From assembly GCA_002633005.1 (NCBI GenBank), contig NMRA01000010.1:64001-128000 (forward strand): a stretch of DNA of 64,000 bases, written 5' to 3'. This document shows positions 11,366 to 25,600 of this stretch, piece by piece. This DNA is from Phoronis australis. Its lineage: Eukaryota > Phoronida > Phoronidae. Numbering within the stretch: the first letter of the stretch is position 1; every line of letters begins with the position of its first letter. The notes beneath the pieces are model-generated. The model ran no database searches, was not told the origin of the DNA, and worked only from the letters and a program-made list of their open reading frames with translations. The position numbers were made by a program, and so were the translations under genes.

Positions 11366-13532
11366 GTAAGGATATTCCAGACTAACTCCAATAAGACGGT
11401 GTATAGCACTAGATAACTACTTGGGTATATTAAGGGCACATGACTTGAAAGAAACAAAACTTGTACAATTACTGGACGAGATAAGAGGCAATATATGTAT
11501 TGATCATAAATACCACGCTTCAGCACAGCGTGACCATATAAGTGGAGAACTACAGAATGTAAAACCCGTCCGACTTACAAATAATAAGCCAACTATATAA
11601 GTTTATGGTGCCATACATATCCCATAACTTGTCATAAAATTAGTGTTTATATGCTCTACGTAGTGCGCCTTTATTGCACAACAAATGATAGTTGAAGTTT
11701 GTATTTATTTGCATGCTGTGGCCAGTTGGCCATTTCTAAGTCAGCTGTCCATGAAGTAGTGTGAAATGTCAGTTTTCGAAGCTTTGTCGGAATGAAAGGT
11801 GACTTCTACATGGACCGAATGATAATGGTACATCAGGAAGCGACGTTTGAGTCGACTACGTTTCACTGCTAATGCCGTTACCATGGTTTCCAAATGGATG
11901 ATGTTCTTAATCGCTTCTAACTAATTGTCGCTGCCATTTTCTATGTGCTTGATTTCACATTCAAGACAGTCATTGAGACGTATCGACGTTAACAAGTATA
12001 CGTTACATTCAGAAGATACGAGTTTCAATGTCTACATAAAGGTAATGCTTGGCGACTTCCTTGGTTGGCAATATTTGTATTGAACCATATAAGTGTAGTT
12101 TACAATAGAGCAGTGATAGTGGACCAACTAGGCCTACAAAGCTCTCAATGTTATCACTAAACAATCGCAAAAGGCGACATATAGCTCTTGAAGCTACTTT
12201 CGACATAGAACGTCTTCAGTCACGTGTCGTATCATCGTCAGATTAACTACGCGTTCTTGAATACGATTTTTGATTGCTTTACTTTTCCATGTCAGATTTT
12301 AATCTATAGCCTGGATAAAATACATCATGTGTTTTTTCGGTATACCAATTACATACCTTTTGCTATCGTTTGTTGGAGGAACGCCCACCAGACGAATCAT
12401 GGCCCAAAACGCTTTTAACAATTCTATCTAGTTAATGTCCATGACTGTTGTAATAATTCTGAGCGTAATTTTTGAAATGGAGACGTTTGAGCTCTACTAA
12501 TTCAAAGGATAGGCTCATATCCATTCATTGTGAAAAGAGCTATACAAAACGGCCGTGTCATGGCCATAGGTGGGGTTTGTTCAGTTTGGATAGTCGTGTA
12601 ATCGCTAATTGCACACTGCAGACTACTATGGCAGTTTACGACATGGCGTGAATCTCGACAATCACAACAAATGAACGATAATCGCGTGGGATAAATGGTC
12701 GCTTAGCAACTGTTCCTGGTGTATATGATTACACTTGTATTAGTATGTCTTGCGAAACATGCGAACAGCCGCTGCTCGCATGTTTAGCAAAACTGCCTAC
12801 AAACGGTGAATAACGGAATACACGTAGCCACTTATTCAAGTGAGCTTTCACTAGAAAACCGTAACACGGTTCTTGGTTATTAACCAGTACTCATTCATAT
12901 CCAAATGAAACAATTTCATTATTAAGTCCACTTTTAACATTACCTTTACAAGTGGAGACTACAGAGCATGAAAAACTAATAAACTTGCTGACACCAAATA
13001 ACGCTCTTTTTCACATAGGTTATCATGAGAGTCGGACTATAAAAGTATTCGTGAGTAATAAAATGCGCGATGCCATGGGAGATATCACCACGCAATGCAG
13101 CCAGATGGACCCGCGACCATGAGCAAATACAGACGCAGCACAGCCCCCCTGGAGAACCGTCAACTCAGCTATTCACAGCGGCACAAGGAGCCTCCCATCA
13201 CTGGGTACCGATCGTCATCTAGAAACTCAGTCACGTGGAGCTGGGGAACGAGAAATTCCTACTCCGAGGTTCAAGCACGTCAACATGGCGGTAGCGAAAT
13301 TCTAGAGCCACCAACATGGCTAAAGCGCAACATGAGCTCCGGGAGACTGGAGACTCAGACAAGAGAACTTTCGGAGTATCTTAAAGAGCAAAGACAGAAA
13401 GAAAGACGGCGTAAGTTTTAAGAGATATTTTATTCGATCACCACGACACACAGGTTTGAATGTATCGGTATGTTTGTGTGTGTGTGTGCGTCCGTGCGTG
13501 CGCGTGTGTGTGTGTATGTATGTATGTATATG

Positions 13533-13620
<88 letters not shown>

Positions 13621-16600
13621 CCATTACTCGGAAAAATGAACACGCAAAACTGCATGGCACTGTGGAAATTTCAATTGTCAAAATAAGAAAAGATATGACA
13701 ATCTCTCAGTGAGATTTCACTCAATATTTTCTCTTGGACATTAGTTATCTCAAGTACTCTAGCAGCCGAAACGTATGCGGATAAAAATCTTGGGCTTTCG
13801 CCGCTGTGGATTGCAATCATTGTAACCTAAAATGTGTATGATGTTATTTACAACTAGAGAGACTACATGAACTGAAGCTTAAGAGGAAGGAAGCGCGCAG
13901 GTTGACACGTAGTAGAACGCCTGGGGTCGACGATGACGTCGACAGTGAACCAGACGACGACCTGGCGGTAAGTGAACAGTCTGCGACCACTGCTCGGGCG
14001 TAGTCGACTATATTTTACGTACTCGCATATACACATGTGGGCGCGAATTCCTGTCACCATTGTCCGACCAGCGTCTGCTTTCTATTTCCAAATTTCCTCG
14101 ATGGATCTTCGCGAACATTTTCAAACATATTATCTGATAGAGATAACGCCATGCTTGAAAATTTCTTATTGATACCATTACTACTTTAGCTTTAGTCAAA
14201 ATTTTATTTTCCTATCCAGCTCCATATATATTTAGCTACCACGCTCCTCTGTTTCTTGGACTAACATGTTTCTATGGACGAGAGGATGGCACGAGTGTGG
14301 TTATTTTGGAGCCCTTAATCATAATTTTACTTCCTTTTGTGCCTGCCTCAATATCAACCCAGTTCAAAACTTTATGAGTGGCGTTCCCCGGTGCAATTTT
14401 TATGTTTTGATTCTGTTTCGTGGCAAACTACCAGTACCAAACTGCGCCGTGTAATTGCTTCTATTCCAATATGTCAAGTTAGTTTGCCTTGGCAGGTGTG
14501 TTTTTGTCATGAAGAGAGACGGCATCCGTCATGCAACTTTCGGGCAGATCAACCCTGCACTGCGCCCCCTTGAGACAATTTCAATATTTTGTTGTCCATG
14601 TGTTGCCAAACTGCTAGACGGGTCAATAAAAATTTGGAAGCGTTCGTTTTGAGGATTTAACTACTACTGTATCCTTATCATGTCAAATACCAAAACAATC
14701 GCCTCTCACACATACAACCCCAGTTTATAACAAATCCTACATTGCAGGAACTTAAATTGGTCTAATTTGTAAACAAAAGCAAAGAAAGAGTTCTACCTCA
14801 AAATTACGAGATGCTTCAACCATGTCCGTCCCGACACTAAATGACCAATTCAATGAAATTTTCGTCACTAGTTAACAGATTTCTTCAATTCTGATTGCCC
14901 ACCTATGTTTATTATGCAACTTGTACAACTTTACCGTTAATTTGCATTTTGACATCGCTTAGTGATACAGCCTCCAAAACTAAGACCAGTATATTTGATT
15001 TCATAGACTAAGCAAGAATCAACTATAGACCATAATTTATCGTCAGTAGAAAGATTATGATTGTTTGTCAGAAGATTATAGTCTCACCTATCACATGCGC
15101 ATGCGTAGATTTTTCTTTTCATTACGTTTTCATAGATACTCTGAAATTTACCTGTTACTCATCTCAATAACTACACAAGATCATATTTACACAGTGGTGA
15201 GTTGTTTCCTCCGAATCAGAGCGGCGATAGACTCTTGCAAGTTAACATCAATTGTCCAGAATGTTCAGGTAAAGTAGGATTTCTTGCGATAAGTTGCCTC
15301 TTAGTTCATTGAGGCAGTCATGGAGCAGCAGTTCATATCAGCGTGCTCGGTTAGACCATAAAGAGTTACAGCTCCACAAATGTAGATCGTCCTAGAACAA
15401 AACGTATCATTGCTCCAGAGGTTTGCAAGTTGCACAAACTGTCGTAACCTTCAAATTAGGACAGTTTATCAGATGATCGAAGAAGAAATTGTTGTAATTC
15501 TGAAAACGAGCTGCAACAACGCAACAACAACGATTTATCAACAGCATGAGGAAATACAGTACTTATAACTTAGTCATGGAGTAGTATCAGTCACAGAACA
15601 GTCATTTGCATCACCTATGTTTGGTTTCATGACGCATGTGACTTCCGTGTCTGTATAATGAAGTCATCCTCGCCAACATCACAGTTTCTGTCAACATCAT
15701 CATGCCGTCAACATCGTCATACTGTCAACCTCGTCATATTGCCAAAATCGACATACTGTCAATCTCCTCATAGTGTCAACCTCGTCATACTGTCAACCTT
15801 GTCATAAGTGCCGTTTACACTTACAAAGTTGACACGGATCAGCTGACACGAAACCAGTTGTTCCAGTGTGTAAACGGACTGACACGGCGCAAATTTACAC
15901 CGCGGTGACAAATTTTTGCCACCCGTTTGTGAGGTGCAGTAATTTGCGCCCGAACATCTTGTGCCATGTCAATTATAAGTCTAAACGCGAAACTGGAGTA
16001 AGGCGGAAAGGATCATCTCTACTACGCTTGTGCAATGACCTACGTATGGGTTCTTTGTCTCTGCAACTCTCTTCATTTGTAAACCTGTGCATGTGCGATC
16101 CAGTCTCTCCAGCCTTTAATTTCCGTCTTGCCATGGTTAGTGAGTTGTGTGTGTAAACGGCCGCTGGACGCGGGTCAATTTGCTCCGTGTCAGTTGGGCC
16201 GCCAAAAGTTGATGTCTAAACGTGACTATGCTGTCAACATCGTCATACCGTCAACCTCAACATACCGTCAACCTCGTCGTACTGTCAACATCCTCATACT
16301 GTCAACATCGTCATACTGTCAACATCGACATACTGTTAACCTCGCCATATTGTGAATATCGACATACTGTCAACATCGCCATGCTGTTAACTTCGACATA
16401 GTACTGTCAGCATCACCGCCATGTCAACCTCGTCATAATGTCAACCTTGTCATACCGTCAACATCAACATACTGTCAACCTGGTCACACTGTCAACATCG
16501 TCATACTGTCAACCTCGTCATACTGTCAACGTCGACATATTTTCAACCTCGTCATACTGTCAACATCAACATTCTGTCAACATCATCATACTGTCAACAT

Positions 16601-19600
16601 TGTCATGCTGTTAACATCATAATGTCAACATCGTCATACTGTCAACATCGTCATACTGTCAACCTCATCATACTGTCAACATTGTCAAGCTGTCAACATC
16701 GTCATACTGTCAACCCCGAAATTTCAGAGGTTAGGGTTAGGACTAGGATTGGCCAAACCAAATATGCTCTAAAAGGTTTTCTTGGGTCACTGATATTTTC
16801 GATGTTCTTTATGGTACTTGACTTACAGTCCTATAACGGTAAGGGGGGTAGTGGGACTAATTTTACGAGTGTAAAATGTCTAATTTGATGTTCGTTTTGA
16901 GTCCCTTAAACTATAAGCGAAATGCAACGTTAAATGCAAACAAAGAAATCAAGTAAAGAGTGGAAGTCATTTGAGAACTGCCAGAGATACAATTAAGGTT
17001 GTGTACCGCTTCACGTTGCACAAGATTGATGCCATTTGAGAACTCCCAGAGATACAATTAAGGTTGTATACCGCTACACGTTGCATAAGATTGATGCCAT
17101 TTGATAACTCCCAGAGATACAATTAAGGTTGTGTACCGCTACACGTTGCACAAGATTGATGCCATTTGATAACTCCCAGAGATACAATTAAGGTTGTGTA
17201 CCGCTACACGTTGCACAAGATTGATGCCATTTTAATTGAATGTGTACTTTATGACGACATGATAACAATTTAAGATAGTAAGGAAATTGTACTTTGATCT
17301 ACCTTTTGAAAATGTACAGGTGAAATGTTATTAATTGTTGGCAGGAGAGACGATATACATGTTGGAACGCAATTCTTATGTTGTGCTGTAGTGTGTGTTG
17401 GGCTGAGGTCTCGTGTACAACAACGAAATAATCTGAAATTAAAAAATGCAGATCATATATAAAAACTATGTTTCTCACGGATTATCCTTTTCCATTGACA
17501 TACACTGACTTTACATATAGTTGTTACTTTTGATAAATATATGTGTTATCTACAGGTTCAGATGTATTTAAGTAAAATAGCTCCTAATAAAGATAAGTCA
17601 TACTGCAATCTAAGTCACATCTTGTACGTGACACTCACTTAACCATATATCAAACCTTCGCGCAAATTTGCTAGGCCTGATATTAATTATACAGTGACAC
17701 GCATAAGCTCTATCAGAATTTTTTTTTGTTAATATTTTCCTGTACTGTTCAAATTTCCGATGATCTGATTATAGAAGCTCTTGCTTTCGTTGGGTACAAA
17801 GTTCAATACACGCAGGTTTTATTGTATTTCTTTTGACCATTTTATTTTTTTGTAGCCTTTCGAAAGGTTTCGCCGTGCTGCAAGAGTAGTCAGGCTTATG
17901 ATTCACACTTGTAAAGTTTGCAAAGAGTAAGTATTCCTTCAACGTTTGCCCGTAAAGGAGTTTGAAATGTTATAACCTTGGAATGTTTTGTTTGGTTGTA
18001 CTGTTTACGCAAAATGTTGCTTGCTTAAACGGCAACTACAACACCAGCAACTGGTCCATGTGCAAGACGTTGGTATTTGCATGCATACAGAATAGTCTTG
18101 GCTCCTACACTGTGTCGCATTGCGCAGGCAGGTGAATGTCGAAAAAAGCTATGCCAGTCACGAGATCTGGACATCTCCTCGAGTTTTTGAATTTACCCTT
18201 GGGTAGCCATTATCGAGTTCACATCTGGCGCTTGTAAGATGCCAGTTGCAATATCTTGGATTGTTTCGTAATGCAAAACATTTCTGAGATAATTTCAGAG
18301 AAAAATCTTGACTAATGGAACTTTGATACATGGGCGGCGCACCATGGGGGGGTGGGGGGAGGGGGGCTGGAGGGCTTTAGCTGTGCCGCCCATGAAATAG
18401 CGAGTCTACTCCCATAGTCTGACAGTTTAGCTTCTCCGTCCAACCGCTTCTGTTGCATCAACGCTAGTTTGGTCTCGAAATTACCTGCAAACCACTCGCC
18501 TTTTTGTCACGTGTTTTTTCTTAGTCTTGCGTCATGCCGCCAGCCTCTAACCCAGACTTTCTTATACATGTACAACAATAGCCGGGCTCGAGACTAGTCG
18601 CAAGAAGCTCGCTCGTTGTAGTCACCATATTGCGAGACGGACATTTCCTTTAGTCACAGCTTTATTTACATGGAAGCGTGGACTTTTGGATTGTCACTCG
18701 CGTGTATGCGCACCAGTGCGCATGCCTTGGTTTGGACGTTGTTCTGATACATATAGTAGGAAATGAGTCGGAAAAGTGCAATGAAGCGAGTTGTTTGACG
18801 CCTTTGCAATTTTGCGAGCATCAAAATATGTATTGCAAATCAAAAATATTTCTAAACAAATTAAGCAGTATACACGTGCATTTTTCAACATCAGCCAATC
18901 GGAATGACCGGATGTTAAGTCGTTCTTCTAACAAATGAGAAGCCATGTCACATGATAAATCTATAATGCTACCTGTCGTAGCAATGACAAAGAGTGTAGC
19001 TCTGCGCAATGCCTATCTTGTCTTGCATACATGAACGTGCAGTTCACAACAGTACTTTCTGAGTAGCATGCAATCAATGTCCAATGCTATTAGTAGCTGT
19101 GGTGTTCAGTTTTTGAAACCCTTCTGGCAAATTAAATCGGTTGTTTTGTCTTTCGCGCGAAACACCAGCGAAATCTTTCCTACTTTCAACTACGTCGTAG
19201 TCTTACTCTGGTGAGGTATTAGACTTTTAACATACTTCTATATTGCAGAAGTCTCGTGTATTCCCTCATGGACGAGAGTTGGTACCAAATGGTTGGAGAT
19301 CTCGTCAATGAAGCCGAACGTAACGTAAGGCCACACGGGAAGTCTTTCGTAACGTTTGTTGCTAATGAGAACCATGAGCTTGAACAACTTGAATTTGATG
19401 TGGGCGAATTCAAAAAGGACTACAACAAGTCAGAGGTTAGTTGAACAAAGAAGTTATCGTTTTCTATGCATGTATGTAAAAGGATTTTGTCTAGACAAAA
19501 TGCGCGAGAAAACGTGATCAAAATGTGATGTTGACGGTTTGGCTATGAAGCCAGATCATAATACAGTTATTAATAAAACTCAGGGGCCGCGGTTTGATCC

Positions 19601-22600
19601 TTGTACTCAAAAGTGAACTCGAAATGATTTTTTGCAGTTTTTGATCTTGTTTTGTGAGAATTCAAGATAATTTAAGTTTCGGTTATCCTGTGCTCGAGTA
19701 CGTTATGGTTTACACCTATGAGTTTCTAGGCCAAGTTCGCACTAGGTGACGCCTAGATTCAAGCTACTACCTCGAGTAAAATTTCTAGATTTCGAGTATG
19801 AACTTAAAATTTCGAGTTCAGACTGGGGTCATCACGAATAAACTAGAATCACATAATAATTACCCACGTAAGCCATTGTGCACTTACTTATTTCTAATAG
19901 TAAATAACAGAGGTCCTACATTTTGTAGACCAGTTTACTCCACTGCTGAATAACCGGCAACTGCTTCTCAATATAAGGGGGCCCTGCAAGTGACGAATGT
20001 CCACTTATCTTGAGCAGAATAGAAAATCCTAAAAATAATTTCGAGATCAATTTCTAGTAACACTGTTAGATTTCGGGGCCAGAATGCGATGCTCTACATG
20101 TAAGGTTCATTACATTTGCAAATCTACGCCGATCACTAATTTTGTTTTTTACGCTTGAAAAGACAGAGATGTGAAACTACGTACATGTAATAATACAGAC
20201 TCTATACCCTGGTAGTTGCACATCTCTGACGATGATACAGGAGTACATGTACGCTTACACTTGAAAAGTCAATCAACGCTGCCCCCTGGTGCAAAGACCG
20301 TTGGTAATCCGCATGGCCAACTTGCCAACCGATAGTTGTTGCCGGGACCTGGCGTTAATTTTTGACTGAAAATATACTGAAAACCAGAAAACCCAATTGG
20401 TTCAGACTTATCTACCCAATCTTTATGGTCAGGTGACCAGTACATGTAATTTTCATATTTAGGACAAAAACTGAACGGAGGGTAATTGCTGACGTGGCAG
20501 TAGAGGGAGCTGTTTCCATACATGTTGAGTGGTACTCCCAATTTTATCTGTCAAAAATAAATCTGTTGGGCAGTTCCATTACAGGGCCATTGCCCGTACG
20601 CCGGTCTACGACATCCACAAGTGATTGATTGCCTAGTTTACCCTCTGCCTCTGCAACTAGCAAAATGAGTAATCCGGCCATCTTGAATCTTCCCACATAG
20701 CATCTTTTGGAAGTCTTGTAGTGAAATTTTCAAGGTTCTTACTTTCCGACCTAAATGCTTTGCTAAATCAGTCAAACATTGCAACGGTGTCTCACCTCTT
20801 TCGTAAAAGTAGCACATCTGTGACCATTCGTGTTTGTATTGCTAATGTGCTCCGGCTCTGTCCGGTAGCATGTTTTCGAGCAGAATCCGAGGTGCGGCGC
20901 TGTTCTTCTTGTCCAAGCCTTTGCTCCCTAGCCATTGTCTTGTCACTGTACCGGCTCTCCATTTCTAATCTGTCAAAAACACAAAAAATAGTTTTCAGGG
21001 TCACTGCCTGAGAAAGTTGGCAGCCTAAACTGTGAACAAGGCAAATCACAGATTGTTTTATATATGTAACTACCATGTTGTGATGAAAAGCCATAATAGT
21101 TTTCGTTATAAAGTCGTGGTTTGTTAAAGAGATGGAACTCCCTCAAATTCGGGTTGTGTAAGGTAAGGGGACGTGAGAGATTTACACCATAATCAATTTA
21201 CGGTGCCTAAGAATTCAATTAACATTTAAGATCACTTAGAAAACACACCATAATTAACTCTGTCGAGCGATAAAGCAGTTTGGAAAGGTTGTACATTAGT
21301 GAAAGAAAAAATTCGAATTGTTTAAATGTCTACAACTCTTGAAGAGAGTATACAGAATTTACCTACATTTTCAAACTAATGGCAATGATCAGAAGTAAAA
21401 ACCTGCTGTAGTAAATTCAAAATGAAGTTCCGGAATCATCGATCTTGATTCAGAACGCAGTTCATGTGAGTTAAGAGCAGCCAGCAGAATGGAAGGCATG
21501 GTAGACAGTCGCCACCAACCAAGTACAATATGTTGCGCTACCTATGTTGAGATGCCTGGTGTTCGTTGTTTTTTTATTTTTAATGTTTATTACGAAATCT
21601 TCAGAATACAATGAATATACATAACACAGAAAGGTGTTCGTTGTCAGTGCATAAGTCGTCAAATTGCAACAGTTCATAGTCTTAAAACGGTGTGCACTAT
21701 AGAGATTTATATATTTCCATGCATGTTATGCATGACCGCTGCGCTAACATTAGTTTAATTGGTGGCTCTGCAATGTCATTATGTTAGAATCTGAATGCAA
21801 TGACTTTTATTCAAGACAAAATGAAACTTGATTCCGGCTTAACTTTTATTCACCCCTCACCCGACTTGAGGTTATTTTCGATTATTATAACTTGACATTT
21901 CATAAAGATAAAAACTCCTATTTTCATAGCCCTCTTGCAAAAGGGGAACATTTCAAAACAATTCCTGACAGAATTTTGCTGAACGGTGGATAAAATATAT
22001 TATCTGAAATTTTCATATGAATGTGATCAGCCATTTTTTGACATAGCATTCATTTACAATGACCTGAAGACGATATTTCACGGTGACAAAGTGGAGGTGA
22101 CAATCCGAACACACAGGGCCTTTTGTTGCAGTATTAACGGAGAGTGCCACCCCAAAACAACCTATTTTACATCAATTTAGATCGAGTACTTCCACTCGAT
22201 AACAGCAAGTTCAGTTCTTTTACCTGACACCTGACGGCAGACGGAGGTGTTGAAATTAACCAAAGATGTCACAGGTTCGAACGCTGTCTGTTCAGCAGTT
22301 CATCACACCCTTGCTGGTGTCAGCCTATAGCTTGAATTCATTGTTTTACACCTATAAATCATCAAAATTCGACGTAAAACCCGTACAAACACATTGAGCT
22401 CATGAACAAACGTATTGTTTTATTATTTCGAAAAAAAACATAGCTATATATTGTAATTTTAGTCTTGCAATTTTTTCACTTCTAAACACACAAAACGCTT
22501 GTTATCCCGGCCAGTGACTCGGAAGCCAATCACGCCTGTCGCAGCCAGACTGAAGACATCACGAACATAAACCAGCCAAAGTCACGAAAGACTATACTTG

Positions 22601-25600
22601 TGAGCCAAAGAAATAATGTGCACCTGACCATTTTGGTAAATTAGCCGCGAAACTGCATGCAAATCTACTCACTCGTCGGGGGCCACTAAGTGCAGCCTCC
22701 CCTTCCACAGAACCGTCAGGGAAAAAGCATGCGCGCACCCGGGGGGGTCGGGGGGGGGCTCGAACGAGGCTCCCATTTGGTGAAGTGGGCAAAAATGTCC
22801 GCCACAGAGAAACAAAAGTCCCAGAAAAAGAGACAAAGTCCACCAAAAGGACGCAGACGCACAGTTCACAGTTCTGATGGTGGTACCCCTTTTCTTATTT
22901 TAGTCCTGCCGCTGTTTTTTCAGCAAAAGGTCCAAGTCGTCAGAAATTCGAGCCCCCCACATTAAAGGCTGGGTGCGCGCATGAAAAGTTGTACAGTAAC
23001 AAAGATGTGAATAATGTAAATGTATATCTAAATAAAGATTTCCTTTACTTCTGACCATAGCATATAAAATCGAGTTATTGTTTCACAACAGGTTTCTGTC
23101 AGCAAACACTGAATCAGCATGCGCTCACTTGCCTTGGTGTCCGGTCAATTAGTTTATTGTATGTGAAGCCGGTAACGCAGTGATTTATTCATTGTTGACT
23201 CCTCAAAACATTTGGACTCACGGACACTCCAAAGGTATTACAAATAGTATCTAATGAGAAAGGCTTTGACACTATGTTTCAGTGTTATATCAGCATTGGT
23301 TAGAGTGGGAATAATTCATTTTGAAATAGAACGCACTGTCATAAACGTCAACATGGCAATTGCAATCCCGACTTAGACGAGTACTCATTATTTTTTTTTC
23401 TGCCCTGTCATGACCTGCTTGGTATGTGAAATCACTGTAGACGAAATGCCGGTCACAGACACGGAAACTTTGTTTCGCGGCCTCATACTTGGTATTAACG
23501 GCGTACTTTTCATTCTTCACTGCCGCGAGCCACTTCCGAAGCATTTCGGGCTTTCGAGGAAATCGAAAATACGATACACCCGCTTTCCTCGCTGCTTCAT
23601 AGTTCGCACAAGCGGGAAAGATACACTACGCCATATCGGCACTCGCTCTGCAGAAGAACCACTGACGCAGCTGCGTCGTTTACTCACCTTCCTCACAGGT
23701 TAATGAGACACCTCTCGGCGAGGTAAGATCTACCGTATACGAGGTGATGTGGATATAAACCGATTAAGACGGTAAAAACACTAAATTTGGTGGCATTCTC
23801 CTTTAACACTGAAAACACGTTGTTAACTTTGAAGTAAACAAAGTTGGTCTTGATCAATGTCTAAAAGAAGTCGTTTAAAGTCCATGACACATATCGGATG
23901 TCATCGAAGCTGTAAATCTGTTAGACAGACGTGTTTTCAGAAAACACGAAGAGTTATTTCTAAAGACTCGATCGCTTATAATACCCGAAAACGCATTTTG
24001 GACTATTGTTATGTAGGATACATTTAATGAAGTTATTAGCTTTGGTCAGAGTCAAAAAAAGCAAATTCCGTATTTGTGATTTTATTTTAAATAAACGATT
24101 CTCGCCAAAGGCTAGAATTAATTGAAATCGAAACCATTGACCTGGAGTAAAATATTCTAATGCTCAGCTGTTTGCCGCATTGGGTTTTATTATCTGCAAC
24201 AGTTGAGGTCGTGGGTTAGGATCCGTTTTGGGCTTGATCTCAATACGCTACACCGTTGTCAATCATGTCACTTTAAGTTTCAAATTTTTGGCAGAAAGTT
24301 TTACTTGCTCATGGGCTGCTAACACAACTATAAGGTACGCATAAAAATGTATTACCGTTATCTACCACGGTACACTCCTTCCATCCGAAATTGACCTCTG
24401 CTTTGATACCTTTTCTGCGCCATGGGTCGAAAGTTTGGTAATAGTTGCAAAATCAATAAAATGACCCTGCTATATAGTGGTGTCTAACTTATCTGTCTTC
24501 AGCAGTCATCAGACATGAATGGCGAGATCGCTTTTTCTGTGTTTCGTGTCTGAGGTTGGTGGTTGGCTCAATATAAAGCCTAGTCGACAATTGATTATTC
24601 CCGGCACTACAAAACATTTGTGATTTAGACCACTTGTAGTTACGAAATTGGTCTCAAATTGTTCCTTAATCAAATTATTCCTTAATCAAATTGTTCCATA
24701 ATCAAATTGTTCCGTTTAGCAGACTTTGAAAAGAAATTTCAAATTTCCTTCCAAACGTTTGAGATTTGCAGACGTTACAGAGGTGAGAGTTTTGGGCCTT
24801 TTTAGAGAACTGGATGGGAAAGGCGTGTGGGTCGCCTTTTAAAGGGCTAAAACTGGGCTTAGTATCCCTTTCACTAATGAGATTCATGTACCTATTAAAG
24901 CCACTGTAAACGATGTTCTTGTGCCTAAAGCCCTTGCGTCACAAACATGTCTTGTAAAGCAACGCCATCAAAATAGGATTTTCTTGAATATTGAAACTGA
25001 GAGCAATTAAACGCCTGGAACTCCCAATCAGTACCTTACGTGGTTGCTTTGGCAGCTCAAACTAACCCGCCATGGCAAGCAATGTTTGAATCACTAATCA
25101 GTTTTTCACAGTTTAGAAATCATTTCTAACCCGAGTTTGCGATAATTCAGACCTGTTCTATAATTGTAAGTGGTCTCAATAGAAAGTTGTTCTTGAAAGC
25201 GGTGCGATTTTATTTTACCTTTGAAGTCAGTTTTGAGAAAACAGTAAACATTACACAAGAGCTCGTTTCACCGACTATAGAGGTCGTCATGATGTCGGTA
25301 GTTTTTGCAACTTGTCCGTATTAGTTTTAGGTGCACATTACAGTCAAAATCATGACTCTTCCGAGCTGAGCACATAGCTAGTGGAGAGACACCTACAGGA
25401 GAGGCTGTGAACATTGAGGAATTACTGTACATCAAGAACACATTGAACCATGAACTTGGAAGCGGAGAGCGGTATCTTGACAAGCAAATAGTTCACAAGA
25501 GACTCAATCATTTCTCAGATGGCGCGTTTCCCCTGATGACAGACTCTTCTGTGACAGGTGCTCTTCCCGTCACTGAAGAACAATTAGATACTCACGTGAC

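Larger units (their letters stand above)
22138..23802 (-). mobile_element. Kolobok/T2-type DNA transposon, copy 1
   Basis: The element is flanked by TTAA (22,134-22,137 and 23,803-23,806) and has inverted ends matching the type AGGAGAATGCCACC. TTAA plus AGGRR-type ends is the signature of the Kolobok/T2 group, whose transposases often carry a THAP zinc finger. A THAP-like segment is present on the minus strand (separate entry). A second copy lies at 33,756-35,378, and both sit in CNBD2 introns. piggyBac also uses TTAA but has different termini. No full transposase remains. Confidence 0.7.

Noticed and set aside
13430-13681. Minus-strand ORF rich in Tyr-Ile.
   Set aside because: Translation of the compound microsatellite.
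15683-16716. A possible CRISPR array (regularly repeated short units).
   Set aside because: Units are contiguous with no unique spacers, and the genome is eukaryotic.
19256-19444. Independent small ORF start at 19,256.
   Set aside because: It is part of a CNBD2 exon beginning at 19,249; the codon there is GTG inside the frame.
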